In this document: positions 56,790 to 64,000 of the stretch, in pieces
Position numbering within the stretch: position 1 is the first letter of the stretch
How the letters are laid out: each line of letters starts with the position of its first letter
Program-made: the position numbers and the translations under genes
From: Bradyrhizobium sp. 170
Lineage (GTDB): Bacteria > Pseudomonadota > Alphaproteobacteria > Rhizobiales > Xanthobacteraceae
Reading direction: 5' to 3'
NCBI RefSeq assembly: GCF_023101085.1
Contig: NZ_CP064703.1
Coordinates: 1,860,001-1,924,000, forward strand
Length of the DNA stretch: 64,000 nt
Notes under the pieces: generated by a model
Seen by the model: only the letters and a program-made list of their open reading frames with translations
The model's database searches: none
Told to the model about the DNA's origin: nothing

Positions 56790-57682
56790 GTCAGCCGAGC
56801 ATCTTCGATAGCGAAACCCCACTGCCTAGCGAGGCGCTCGCCAAGCGGGAAAAGACGTTGCTACGATTTGCTGCGCGTTATGCCCGTATCCATGACCAGC
56901 TTCGGTTGCTGCTGAATGTCGGTGGTCTCGGCGAATGGAACCGAAAGCACCATGGCGGCAAGCTCGCGATCTGCGAACTTGTCGCCGAGCAGTACCCGCT
57001 CGTGATCTTTCATGGCGACGTTGGGACCGGCAAGACGGCGATGGCCGAATGCATCGCCAACAAGCTCGTCGCCGAGGCGAGGAGCGAAGACTCGATCCTT
57101 TTCAAGCTGTCGAACCGCGTGCGCGGCAGCGGCATGGTCGGCGAGATGGGAACGCTGATTGCTGAAGCCTTTCGCAAGGTGATCCAGTCGGCTGGCAAGA
57201 GCCGGCGTGCCATCCTGATCATCGACGAGGGAGACAGCCTTGGCGCGTCCCGCGCGCAGGAACACAGCCATCACGAGGATAAGGTGGCGGTGAACACTCT
57301 GATCCAGGGCGTCGACGATCTTCGGCAGTATGGCGGCCGCATCGTCGTCATCCTCTGCACCAATCGGCTCTCGGTGCTCGATGCCGCATTGCGTCGGCGC
57401 GCAGCAATCATTGAGGAGTTCAAGCGGCCCTCGGACGAAGAACGCCGCCAGCTCTTTCAGATGGATCTCGCCGGTCTGAACCTTCCGGAGACGCAGATCT
57501 CCGATCTTGTGGCGGTCACTGGTGCCCGCGGCAGCAATCCGGCTTGGACATATTCGGATATTCGCACGCGTCTTTACCCCGCCGCCTTAGCGAAAGCCTA
57601 TCCGCAGCAGCCGCTCCGGTTCGAGCATTTAAAGTCAGTCGCCGCGGCGCTTCATTCCTCGCCGGTGATGGAGGATAGGTAA
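56786..57682 (+). CDS. TRIP13/Pch2-like AAA+ ATPase (Cap6-like)
   Basis: 298 residues. Walker A is GDVGTGKT (77-84), Walker B is ILIIDE (143-148), sensor 1 is ILCTNR, and the arginine finger is RRR near 203-205. TRIP13-type proteins remodel HORMA proteins; in CBASS they keep the system off by opening the HORMA protein. GTG 56786 overlaps the HORMA stop (GTGA), which is preferred over TTG 56777. The last base is shared with the start of the effector gene. Confidence 0.92.
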   Translation: MSQPSIFDSETPLPSEALAKREKTLLRFAARYARIHDQLRLLLNVGGLGEWNRKHHGGKLAICELVAEQYPLVIFHGDVGTGKTAMAECIANKLVAEARSEDSILFKLSNRVRGSGMVGEMGTLIAEAFRKVIQSAGKSRRAILIIDEGDSLGASRAQEHSHHEDKVAVNTLIQGVDDLRQYGGRIVVILCTNRLSVLDAALRRRAAIIEEFKRPSDEERRQLFQMDLAGLNLPETQISDLVAVTGARGSNPAWTYSDIRTRLYPAALAKAYPQQPLRFEHLKSVAAALHSSPVMEDR

Positions 57683-58848
57683 TGCCGCGGTCCCCTCTCT
57701 ACGGCCGGCGCATTCACATTTCTGGGAGCGTTGTGGATGATACAACAGTCGCGCCAGCAAGCGAGGTCCACGGGGCGAGGGAGCTGATCGCTGGGCTGGC
57801 AAAAGAGCTGATCAAGCGTGGCGCCAACTTCGTGGTCCCTGTGGATGCTGAGCCGCTGCGCAAGGTCGACGCTTTACCGATCTGCTTCGATTGGCTGATC
57901 TGGAAGACAATCAAGGACAGTTTGGCGCTGCGACCGGCGAACGTGCCGGGTCCCCTCGCGGTCGCGGTGCAACATCAAAAGACTGAAGATCAGATTCCGG
58001 AGGACTATGTAGGTCTCTGGGACGAGCTGCGCGCCTCACAGCTAATCAAAATCGAGAGCGCGGCGCACTGGAACATGAACAGCAAGCGGATGGAGGCTCA
58101 GGCTCGATTTGGCGATATCCTCATTGCACTGGGAGGCACCGAGGGCGTGCTCTATCTTGCAAACCTCTATCATGATGCCGGCAAGCCGATTATTCCGCTC
58201 AATCTTGCCCTCTGTCCCGAAACAACCGGTGCGCGATGCCTCTATAATTTCGGGCTGGCTAGCAGCCAGACCCGCCGCCTGTTTCAGATTGCCGACGACG
58301 GTGATGCGCATGACTGGGTCAACAGAATTCGCTTCCCGCAGCGGCAGTCGATCGCGGATCGCGTTTCTGTACTGGTCGAGCTGCTTGAGTCACTTGAGAG
58401 GCCCAAAGCCTTCGCCGTCCGACTACTGAACCCTGATCTGCCCGACTATGCTGACGTCCAGAATTTCTTCGATACGGTGGTTCAGCCCGTGGTCGAAGGT
58501 GAGCTTGGGTATCACCTCGTCGTTATCGACGGCCGCCAAGCTTATGAGTATTCCCGAATTGACCAAGAGATATTCGCGAAGCTCCATCGCAGCAGCGTGG
58601 TGCTAGCTGACATCACAGGCGCGCGGCCAAACTGCTTTCTTGAGCTTGGATACGCTCTGGGCCGCGGCCTGCCGACGATGGTAATGGTGCTTGAAGGCGC
58701 GAGCTTGCCTTTCGACATTACGACATTTTCTGGGCTTCATTGGAAAACGTCCGGCACTGTGGACGACAGGCGGCGCGCGTTCCGAGAGCACTGGCAGGCG
58801 ATCCGCAACCGCCCCTCACTCGTTCCAGCGGAGCCGTTGATCTCATGA
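57682..58848 (+). CDS. predicted CBASS effector: SLOG-like plus TIR/NDT-like domains
   Basis: 388 residues. Residues 8-180 look like a SLOG (LOG/Smf-type Rossmann) domain: RRIHISGSVVDD, LAKELIKRGANFVVPVDAEP and FGDILIALGGTEGVLYLANLYHDAGKPIIPLN. Residues about 245-370 resemble nucleoside 2-deoxyribosyltransferase/TIR-like domains: VVIDGRQAYEYSRIDQEIF, SSVVLADITGARPNCFLELGYALGRGLP with Glu321 at the usual catalytic position. By position it should be the effector: one domain would bind the cyclic nucleotide or an NAD product, the other may cleave NAD or a nucleotide. ATG 57682 overlaps the previous stop. No SAVED, NucC or membrane domain. Confidence 0.75.
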   Translation: MPRSPLYGRRIHISGSVVDDTTVAPASEVHGARELIAGLAKELIKRGANFVVPVDAEPLRKVDALPICFDWLIWKTIKDSLALRPANVPGPLAVAVQHQKTEDQIPEDYVGLWDELRASQLIKIESAAHWNMNSKRMEAQARFGDILIALGGTEGVLYLANLYHDAGKPIIPLNLALCPETTGARCLYNFGLASSQTRRLFQIADDGDAHDWVNRIRFPQRQSIADRVSVLVELLESLERPKAFAVRLLNPDLPDYADVQNFFDTVVQPVVEGELGYHLVVIDGRQAYEYSRIDQEIFAKLHRSSVVLADITGARPNCFLELGYALGRGLPTMVMVLEGASLPFDITTFSGLHWKTSGTVDDRRRAFREHWQAIRNRPSLVPAEPLIS

Positions 58849-59399
58849 GCGACAAGCGCGAAGTTTTCGTCTCGGTCGACGTGGAAACCGCCGGTCCGAT
58901 CCCCGGCGAATTCAGTCTATTGTCTATCGGTGCCTGCTCCATCTACGAGCCAGAGAAGACATTCGCGTGCGAGCTGAAGCCGATCAACGCGAACTTCGAT
59001 CCCAAGGCTTTGGAGGTGAGCGGGCTCTCTCTAGACGAGCTCGCGCGAACAGGACTTATGCCCTCCAATGCCATGCGAACCTTTTCGCACTGGCTCTTGA
59101 CCTTGGCGCGTCGGAATGAAACCCTCGTATTCGTCGGTTTTAACGCGCCGTTCGACTGGTCCTTCGTGAACTACTATTTCCATCGGTTTACGGGCAGCAA
59201 TCCATTCGGCTTCACGGCGCTCGATATCAAGGCGCTCTACATGGGTGCGACGGGCTGCCGCTGGAGTGATACGCGTTCGAGCAGGATTGCTGAAAAGCTC
59301 AAACCAGCTTTGGCCGGGACGCATGATGCGCTGCGCGACGCGCTGTACCAGGCTGAGATTTTTCGGCTGATCAGGTCCGAGCTCATTGATAAGAGCTGA
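58845..59399 (+). CDS. DEDDh 3'-5' exonuclease in the CBASS operon
   Basis: 184 residues. Exo I SVDVETAGPIPGEFSLLSIG (D-x-E), Exo II FVGFNAPFDWSFVNYYF (Asp) and Exo III GTHDALRDALYQAEI (His and Asp) form the DnaQ/RNase T-like DEDDh site. A 3'-5' exonuclease has been reported in some CBASS operons (I recall the name Cap18). It could degrade signal or nucleic acid, tuning or enhancing defence. ATG 58845 overlaps the effector stop (ATGA), so it belongs to the operon. The longer frame from 58740 overlaps the effector and is not used. Confidence 0.88.
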   Translation: MSDKREVFVSVDVETAGPIPGEFSLLSIGACSIYEPEKTFACELKPINANFDPKALEVSGLSLDELARTGLMPSNAMRTFSHWLLTLARRNETLVFVGFNAPFDWSFVNYYFHRFTGSNPFGFTALDIKALYMGATGCRWSDTRSSRIAEKLKPALAGTHDALRDALYQAEIFRLIRSELIDKS

Positions 59400-59495
59400 C
59401 AGCACAGTCTGACTCTGCTATCCGCGATTACTCGATTGCGATCGCGAATGCTTCCGGAGTGGCTACGCTTCTACGCGCGGTGCCACTACATTACG

Positions 59496-59783
59496 TTACT
59501 CGCCGGTGAAGTACTGGAAATACGGGTCGTGGACCCAGCGCTCGCACACCCCCTCGTCGGATAGCCCGTAAATGTGCTTGAGCAGCAGAAGCCCGATCAT
59601 GAAGCGGGTCGCGATCCCCGGCCGGCCGTGCTCGCTGTAGAGCGGCGCAATCTCGCCGTCGATCCAGTCCCAGTCGATCTTGCCGGCTAGCAAAACCAGT
59701 TCGTGCTTCAGATTGATGATCTGGTCGAGCCGAGCCCGGAACAGATCGTTCGATCCAGTCGTCTGATGCTTCTTCGGCCGCAT
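59496..59783 (-). pseudogene. IS5-family transposase, N-terminal fragment
   Basis: 95 codons: MRPKKHQTTGSNDLFRARLD, DWDWIDGEIAPLYSEHGRPG, RFMIGLLLLKHIYGLSDEGV and WVHDPYFQYFTGE, then an abrupt stop. This is the N-terminal domain of an IS5-family (IS1182/ISH-like) transposase without the DDE core. It separates the CBASS operon from the next gene set. Confidence 0.82.
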
Positions 59784-59931
59784 CGTCCCCCCCCCGATGC
59801 AGACAAGGAATCATGCTTCCCGCTTCGAGGGAATCCCGAAAACGAAATCGCAAGGTTCCGACGCCCAAAGCATCAAAACCTTGCAATCTGGAAACGTCCC
59901 TTAGTTCAAATCGAGATTCCAGATCAGTGGC

Positions 59932-60393
59932 TTACGCCTTCTTCACGGACGACCACGTTACCCTCACGGCACAGCGCCACGGATTATGGCCTTGGCTGTC
60001 TCTGTGGATCTTCCGACCGCCTCTTCGTAACGTGCCCCGAACTACCAAAATGCTCATTCCTTCCCAGTTGCTCTCTGCAAGCCGGAAAGCCAATTTGTTG
60101 AACAGCCCTCGGCCGTCATGAGTTGCCATATCCACCTGTAAAGCTTGCTCCGTCAGCCGCACCGGCTGGCAGTCCGGACGCGTCAGCAATACGCATATAT
60201 CATCTTTTGGTGTGAGGATCGTCGTACGGATCTTCGCGCGTGTCACGCTGACGCGAAAGTTCTGGCGCGCCTGGATCATCGCTCCGTCCCGGAGATTGCC
60301 TCCGACAATTCGGTCAGGGTTGGCCACGATCTCGCCTCTGACGCGCCTAGGCCAGCTTCCCGATCGATCAGTTGCCTGAAACTCGTGATGCAT
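59932..60393 (-). CDS. hypothetical protein (up to 153 aa)
   Basis: Contains [60 protein letters not shown] and [20 protein letters not shown]. It is strand-rich with a basic end and no recognised family. It overlaps the end of the upstream frame (60276-60920) by about 118 bases in another frame. Either its start is internal, or the two are one gene broken by a frameshift. Confidence 0.4.
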   Translation of the reverse strand: MHHEFQATDRSGSWPRRVRGEIVANPDRIVGGNLRDGAMIQARQNFRVSVTRAKIRTTILTPKDDICVLLTRPDCQPVRLTEQALQVDMATHDGRGLFNKLAFRLAESNWEGMSILVVRGTLRRGGRKIHRDSQGHNPWRCAVRVTWSSVKKA

Positions 60394-60920
60394 TCCTGAT
60401 CCCGCTCCTCATGATGCGGGTGATCTGAGTCCTTCTCGTCCAGGCCGCGGGTCGCGTGAGCCGCAAGCTCGATATCATCGATCATGGTCGAAAGCCGGCG
60501 CGCTGCAATGGTGATGGATGGCCGGGTCTCACCGTGAACGCATGACACCGAGAGCGCCTGAATTTGCGAGTCATCCTTATAGAAGCGTTTCTTCTGCCAA
60601 TCCTCGTCTGCCGATCCCTGTCGGCCAAGAAGATCAAGCAGGTTCTTGACGATGGAATGCACCTGTGTGGCGTCTTGTGCGTGGTCGCAAGCCGAATCCG
60701 CAGCGCTAATCGGGCCGCGAAGCGCCGTTCGCTTCGTCTCCTCAAGCTGCTCCGCAACCTGGAACTGGAACGCCGCCCTCTCGGCCTCGGACATCTTCTT
60801 CGACCGAGGCTCCACGCCTTCGACTATGAGCAGGACCTGCTTGCGCCGCCGCATGCGATATCGCGCGAGCCTGCCCGCGGGCGTCTGCAAATAGGCCTTA
60901 ATCTCACTTTCCGATTTCAT
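60276..60920 (-). CDS. hypothetical protein (214 aa)
   Basis: [38 protein letters not shown], then a helical acidic segment ([27 protein letters not shown]), [20 protein letters not shown] and [20 protein letters not shown]. It is a soluble protein and I recognise no family. ATG 60920 chosen because the protein-like sequence begins there. It heads a run of minus-strand genes of unknown role, probably part of a defence or accessory island. Confidence 0.45.
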   Translation of the reverse strand: MKSESEIKAYLQTPAGRLARYRMRRRKQVLLIVEGVEPRSKKMSEAERAAFQFQVAEQLEETKRTALRGPISAADSACDHAQDATQVHSIVKNLLDLLGRQGSADEDWQKKRFYKDDSQIQALSVSCVHGETRPSITIAARRLSTMIDDIELAAHATRGLDEKDSDHPHHEERDQECITSFRQLIDREAGLGASEARSWPTLTELSEAISGTER

Positions 60921-61067
60921 GTCACGTGCTGGCAGAACGAACGTACCGCCGAACATAGCCGATCCAGATCAGTCGTGAAGGCCTAACCCCGATCCCTTGC
61001 GCGTGCCGGCGGCGCTTCGCGTCAAGAGCCGGCTAATGCGGTCTGCAAAGCAAGTCTTACTCCTGGC

Positions 61068-61988
61068 TCAATCGCCGGAGTACATCACGTCCGAAACGGC
61101 AAACTCCTGCTCGATGAAGCGACGCGCCAATTTGTGCATGACACGGGCCGCCGTGTGCAGACGAACGACCTCGTGGGCGTCGTCGGGATCGGATTTCGAG
61201 TGCTTACCTGCATGAGCTACCGCGATGCGGCATGAATCGTGGATGTATTTGTGCGGCGGGTCGTTACCGCATAAGGCCAGGAAGCGGTTGATGTCGTCGT
61301 CTTCCTTGGGCTCAATCTGCAACGCCTCAAAATGAGTGCGAAACCATGTCCGCGCGGCCTCTTTGCCGGGATGCCGGATCTCGATGATCTTGTAATAGTT
61401 CAGCACGGCATAGCTGATGAATCCGTTTTGCTGTGCATTGCGCGCTTCTCGGTAAAGCGCAAGCGCGCGCCGGACCTCCTCGGAATTCGGTATCTTCCGG
61501 TCAAAAATGTAGTCATGCGCCATTGTGAAGGCGAGATCGCGCTTTGACAACGGAACCGGCACAGGATTTCCCGACCATCCATATTCCGCGATCGCGAAAT
61601 TGTCGTCGCACCATGCCATCACGCTAAGAAAGCGGTTGATGACCGTCATGGCGGTCGACTCGTCAACGCGGTTGGCCGTCAGATCGATGTGAACCGATTG
61701 CACGTGGTCCTTGGTCTTGGGCATAAGCACAAGCTGGTATTGATCGAAGGTGATGAGCTTTTCCTCCTTCGGCCACGTGACCTGGTTATCCACGCCGACA
61801 TGGAGAAAGCGCGAGCCATTGCGTACGCCGAGCTTCCGGTAGCGTTCCTGCTGGGCCTCTTCGGCATCGTACTCCGAGCCATCGCCTTCGGGTGGTGCCG
61901 GAAAGCGCTCGGCAAGCTCACATTCCCGCGCCAGCCGCCGAAAGAATTCCTGGGTAAACGACATCTCGCGCATCGCGGGCGCGTTCAT
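61068..61988 (-). CDS. hypothetical protein, possibly MauJ-like (306 aa)
   Basis: An acidic N-terminus (FPAPPEGDGSEYDAEEAQQE), a strand-rich middle (GVRNGSRFLHVGVDNQVTWP; VIMPKTKDH-like LVLMPKTKDHVQSVHIDLTA), then a helical C-terminal half: INRFLSVMAWCDDNFAIAEY, RRALALYREARNAQQNGFIS, YAVLNYYKIIEIR, IAVAHAGKHSKSDPDD. The C-terminal half looks HEPN-like, and proteins of this type are sometimes labelled MauJ (from memory). There is no methylamine gene nearby, so that name says nothing about function. Confidence 0.55.
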   Translation of the reverse strand: MNAPAMREMSFTQEFFRRLARECELAERFPAPPEGDGSEYDAEEAQQERYRKLGVRNGSRFLHVGVDNQVTWPKEEKLITFDQYQLVLMPKTKDHVQSVHIDLTANRVDESTAMTVINRFLSVMAWCDDNFAIAEYGWSGNPVPVPLSKRDLAFTMAHDYIFDRKIPNSEEVRRALALYREARNAQQNGFISYAVLNYYKIIEIRHPGKEAARTWFRTHFEALQIEPKEDDDINRFLALCGNDPPHKYIHDSCRIAVAHAGKHSKSDPDDAHEVVRLHTAARVMHKLARRFIEQEFAVSDVMYSGD

Positions 61989-62021
61989 CCGGCCGCAGTC
62001 AGGATCGAAACCGATTTCGCT

Positions 62022-62498
62022 TCACTTCGCGAGCAGCGCAACGGATCCCTTCGGTACGAAGTAGGCTCGCCGCTTTTCTCCATCGCGCATATAGACAACC
62101 TCGGCCCCGCCATGGCTATTCACGCCCGTTTCGGCGATGGTCAGCTTCATGCGAACGAAACTCGCCCGGGCTATCTTGTTTGCCAGAAGGACGGTGACAA
62201 CGTCGCTGATCGTCTCCGCCATGAAGAAGGACGCGTCGGCGCCCCCAACCGGGCGCAACCCTTCAAGCACCGTCGCCACATGCCCGGCCCAGCCGGGATG
62301 CGTCGTCACGAGCCCGAAGATGGCAGCTGCTATCTGATGGCCGGATAGCTTCTCCTCGCGCCGCTCCCTTCCGCGAGGAAGTCGGCCGTATCGACGGATT
62401 GACTCAAATCGCTGATCCATTTCCTGCGGCGAGCTATATGATACGTCGCTATTCTGGTTCAGTAAGCCGAGGATACGAGCAAGGTTCTTTGCATACAT
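62022..62498 (-). CDS. hypothetical protein (158 aa)
   Basis: An N-terminal SYSSPQEMDQRFESIRRYGR-type HTH-like segment with basic residues, then KLSGHQIAAAIFGLVTTHPGW, TISDVVTVLLANKIARASFV and a strand-rich end. It may be a small DNA-binding regulator for the neighbouring genes; inference from shape only. Lies between two larger genes on the same strand. Confidence 0.45.
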   Translation of the reverse strand: MYAKNLARILGLLNQNSDVSYSSPQEMDQRFESIRRYGRLPRGRERREEKLSGHQIAAAIFGLVTTHPGWAGHVATVLEGLRPVGGADASFFMAETISDVVTVLLANKIARASFVRMKLTIAETGVNSHGGAEVVYMRDGEKRRAYFVPKGSVALLAK

Positions 62499-62531
62499 CG
62501 CGTTTCTCTCTCCGCGGGGTCCCGCCTGCTT

Positions 62532-63920
62532 CTAGTCGCAGGCAAGCCGATAATCCCGGAGCACGGGATTGGACCCAGCTCGCGGTATTCCTTCTTCAGG
62601 GATAGGTAGCTCGAGAGCGGTCAGAAGGTAGCAAAGCGCCTCCATCGCCCGCGTCGATTTCGAGAAGCCGCGGAATTGGGCGTCGCTCTCCGGATTGAAG
62701 TGGCCATGGGCGCTCTTGCCGCGAAAGCTGATCGCGCGCTTGAGGTGGTAGACTGCCTCGTCGGGCAGAACGCCTTTGCCGAAGCGTGCTTCGACCATGC
62801 CAACGAGCCGCTTGAACTGCTGCTCGGCAGTTTCCGCCCTGATCCAGCGGATAGCGCCCGCAATCCGCTCGCCAATGGCAACGTCATGGCCGAGCTCTTG
62901 CGCTTTCGCCGCCGCCACGGCCAAGATTGCATCGATATCGGAACCGGAGAGCATGGGTTGCGCTTTCGCGATAGGGATGTCCTCAAGCCAGCGGCAAGCG
63001 TTGAGCAGCCGTTCCGAAGAGACCACATTCTTCAAGCCGAAGCTTGCCATCATGAGTGCGTTGGGTCGCCGCCATGCCGCCGCCCGGTTCATCCAGGCAA
63101 CAAGGCATTCCCGGAAAGAGGCCAGCTCCTTGTCGTCCCAGCATCGTACCGGCGAGCCGCCGACCCAGAGATCGCGATTGTCGACCTCAGCCTCGGGCCA
63201 GATATAGTGCACTTCATGCTCGCCGGGATATTCGTGCTGTTCGGCGGCTTCCATCATCTGCGCGAAGGAAAGGCGGTCGATCCGGATTGCCGATGGCTTA
63301 AGCTGCACACCGAAGCAAAACGACAGGAAATTCACGTAATCCGAGACGTGCTCGATGTAGTCCCGTAGGCTTGGCGGCTCTTCGAATTCGATTTCGAAGG
63401 TTGGCCAGAGCTCTTTCGGCCCCTCAAACTCCCCGCCATAGGTCGCGCTATACCAAGCTCGAACCGTCAAGCCCTGGGCAGTATCGTTGAAGATGATGAG
63501 GTGCTCTTCCGTTGGGAACCGGTTGCGGCCGATCGCTTTGACTTTACGGTCATGGCGCATCAGTCCATTCGTATGCTTCACGTGGAAGGAGACCCTCTTG
63601 ACTCTGTCCTCGGCTCTCCACGGATCGTGGCCAACGACAGCAACGTTTGAAAGAATTTCTTGCCGGTGCGTCTCCCGTTGCGGCGCGATGTTGCGCGAAC
63701 TCGTTCCTGCGATCGTCGTGACGTTGGAATGCAGCGAGACGATTTCATTCGTCTCGGTTTGCAAAAAGACCGGCTGCTCCCCCTTGATGTGAAAGAAGTC
63801 CGCGTAGCTATAGATCCGGGCGCGAATCTCTTCATCCGAGACCAGCACCGTTCCCGTGAGGTTTTCACCGGTAACAAGCTCGATGCAATGCAGCGGCTTC
63901 CCGCTCTCGATCTTCGGCAT
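62532..63920 (-). CDS. HEPN-domain protein, possibly ApeA-like
   Basis: 462 residues. The N-terminal 220 residues are strand-rich (LVTGENLTGTVLVSDEEIRA, FPTEEHLIIFNDTAQGLTVRAW, FEIEFEEPPSLRDYIEHVSDYVNFLSFCFG). The C-terminal region is helical and carries R-x4-H in SFRGKSAHGHFN, the RNase motif of HEPN domains. This order resembles ApeA-type anti-phage proteins (N-terminal strand domain, C-terminal HEPN), although the match is from pattern memory. If active, it would cut RNA upon infection. ATG 63920 gives MPKIESGKPLHCIELV. Upstream DNA to 64000 shows nothing else. Confidence 0.5.
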   Translation of the reverse strand: MPKIESGKPLHCIELVTGENLTGTVLVSDEEIRARIYSYADFFHIKGEQPVFLQTETNEIVSLHSNVTTIAGTSSRNIAPQRETHRQEILSNVAVVGHDPWRAEDRVKRVSFHVKHTNGLMRHDRKVKAIGRNRFPTEEHLIIFNDTAQGLTVRAWYSATYGGEFEGPKELWPTFEIEFEEPPSLRDYIEHVSDYVNFLSFCFGVQLKPSAIRIDRLSFAQMMEAAEQHEYPGEHEVHYIWPEAEVDNRDLWVGGSPVRCWDDKELASFRECLVAWMNRAAAWRRPNALMMASFGLKNVVSSERLLNACRWLEDIPIAKAQPMLSGSDIDAILAVAAAKAQELGHDVAIGERIAGAIRWIRAETAEQQFKRLVGMVEARFGKGVLPDEAVYHLKRAISFRGKSAHGHFNPESDAQFRGFSKSTRAMEALCYLLTALELPIPEEGIPRAGSNPVLRDYRLACD

Positions 63921-64000
63921 GCAACACCTTTGGTGCTTTACGTGCTCTGCATCATGTACGAGCTAGAACCGCCATGCCGCCAGAGCCGCAAAAAAAGATC

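Overview
The window looks like part of the symbiosis island of a Bradyrhizobium-type alphaproteobacterium. The evidence is GC-rich coding DNA, a nitrogen-fixation block (nifH, nifQ, nifW, fixB, fixC, fixX, a broken nifV), sigma54 (-24/-12) promoters with NifA upstream sites (TGT-N10-ACA), molybdate transport genes, and small protein families common in Bradyrhizobium (DUF3551-, DUF6894- and probably DUF6129-like). The species is inferred from gene content and order only. Intact genes alternate with many frameshifted or truncated remnants and insertion sequences, as in an old, repeatedly rearranged accessory region. Single-base frameshifts could in part be sequencing errors.

Layout. 0-3.2 kb: a nif-associated fringe (small DUF6129-like protein, DegT-type aminotransferase, broken 2Fe-2S ferredoxin, broken Rieske protein) and a cold-shock gene. 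3.3-7.0 kb: two identical IS701-family elements on either side of an IS5-family element, every junction being the tetranucleotide CTAG. 7.0-10.6 kb: small hypothetical genes and a hipA remnant. 10.6-17.1 kb: an apparently intact ubiquitin-like conjugation operon on the minus strand (44-residue Pro/His-rich peptide ending in Gly, E2-E1 fusion, JAB peptidase), then remnants of an integrase and a DNA methylase, an intact Fic protein and a second, broken E1-like gene. 17-25 kb: unassigned genes, a pabB fragment, a MATE transporter, and an IS110-family element inserted in an IS3-family remnant.

25.1-34.2 kb is the nif/fix block. NifA/sigma54 signals precede nifH (dinitrogenase reductase) and the nifV remnant. 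nifQ (Mo donation) runs in frame into an Irr/Fur-like remnant. cysE and fixA are decayed, nifW is intact, and fixBCX (electron transfer to nitrogenase) is intact. 34.5-36.2 kb carries an intact hipBA module with operator repeats. 37.4-38.6 kb is ahpCD, with a good sigma54 promoter. 39-41.8 kb is a molybdate transporter cluster (modB and modC intact, modA internally deleted). At 42.4-43.8 kb a copy of the nifH upstream region, including NifA site and sigma54 promoter, drives a cytoplasmic thioredoxin-like protein. A third copy at 45.45 kb precedes only the last codons of nifH. 48.4-51.3 kb holds an active/inactive pair of M16 peptidases followed by a decayed second fixX. 53.9-55.0 kb is alanine dehydrogenase.

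55.3-59.4 kb is a five-gene, translationally coupled anti-phage operon of CBASS type III: CD-NTase, HORMA protein, TRIP13-like AAA+ ATPase, a predicted effector combining a SLOG-like domain with a TIR/nucleoside-deoxyribosyltransferase-like domain, and a DEDDh exonuclease. 59.5-63.9 kb holds an IS5-family fragment and minus-strand genes of mostly unknown function, including a HEPN-like protein, which probably continue a defence island. The strongest leads for new biology are the CBASS effector architecture, the E2-E1/JAB operon with its possible Gly-terminated peptide substrate, and the reuse of the nifH promoter.
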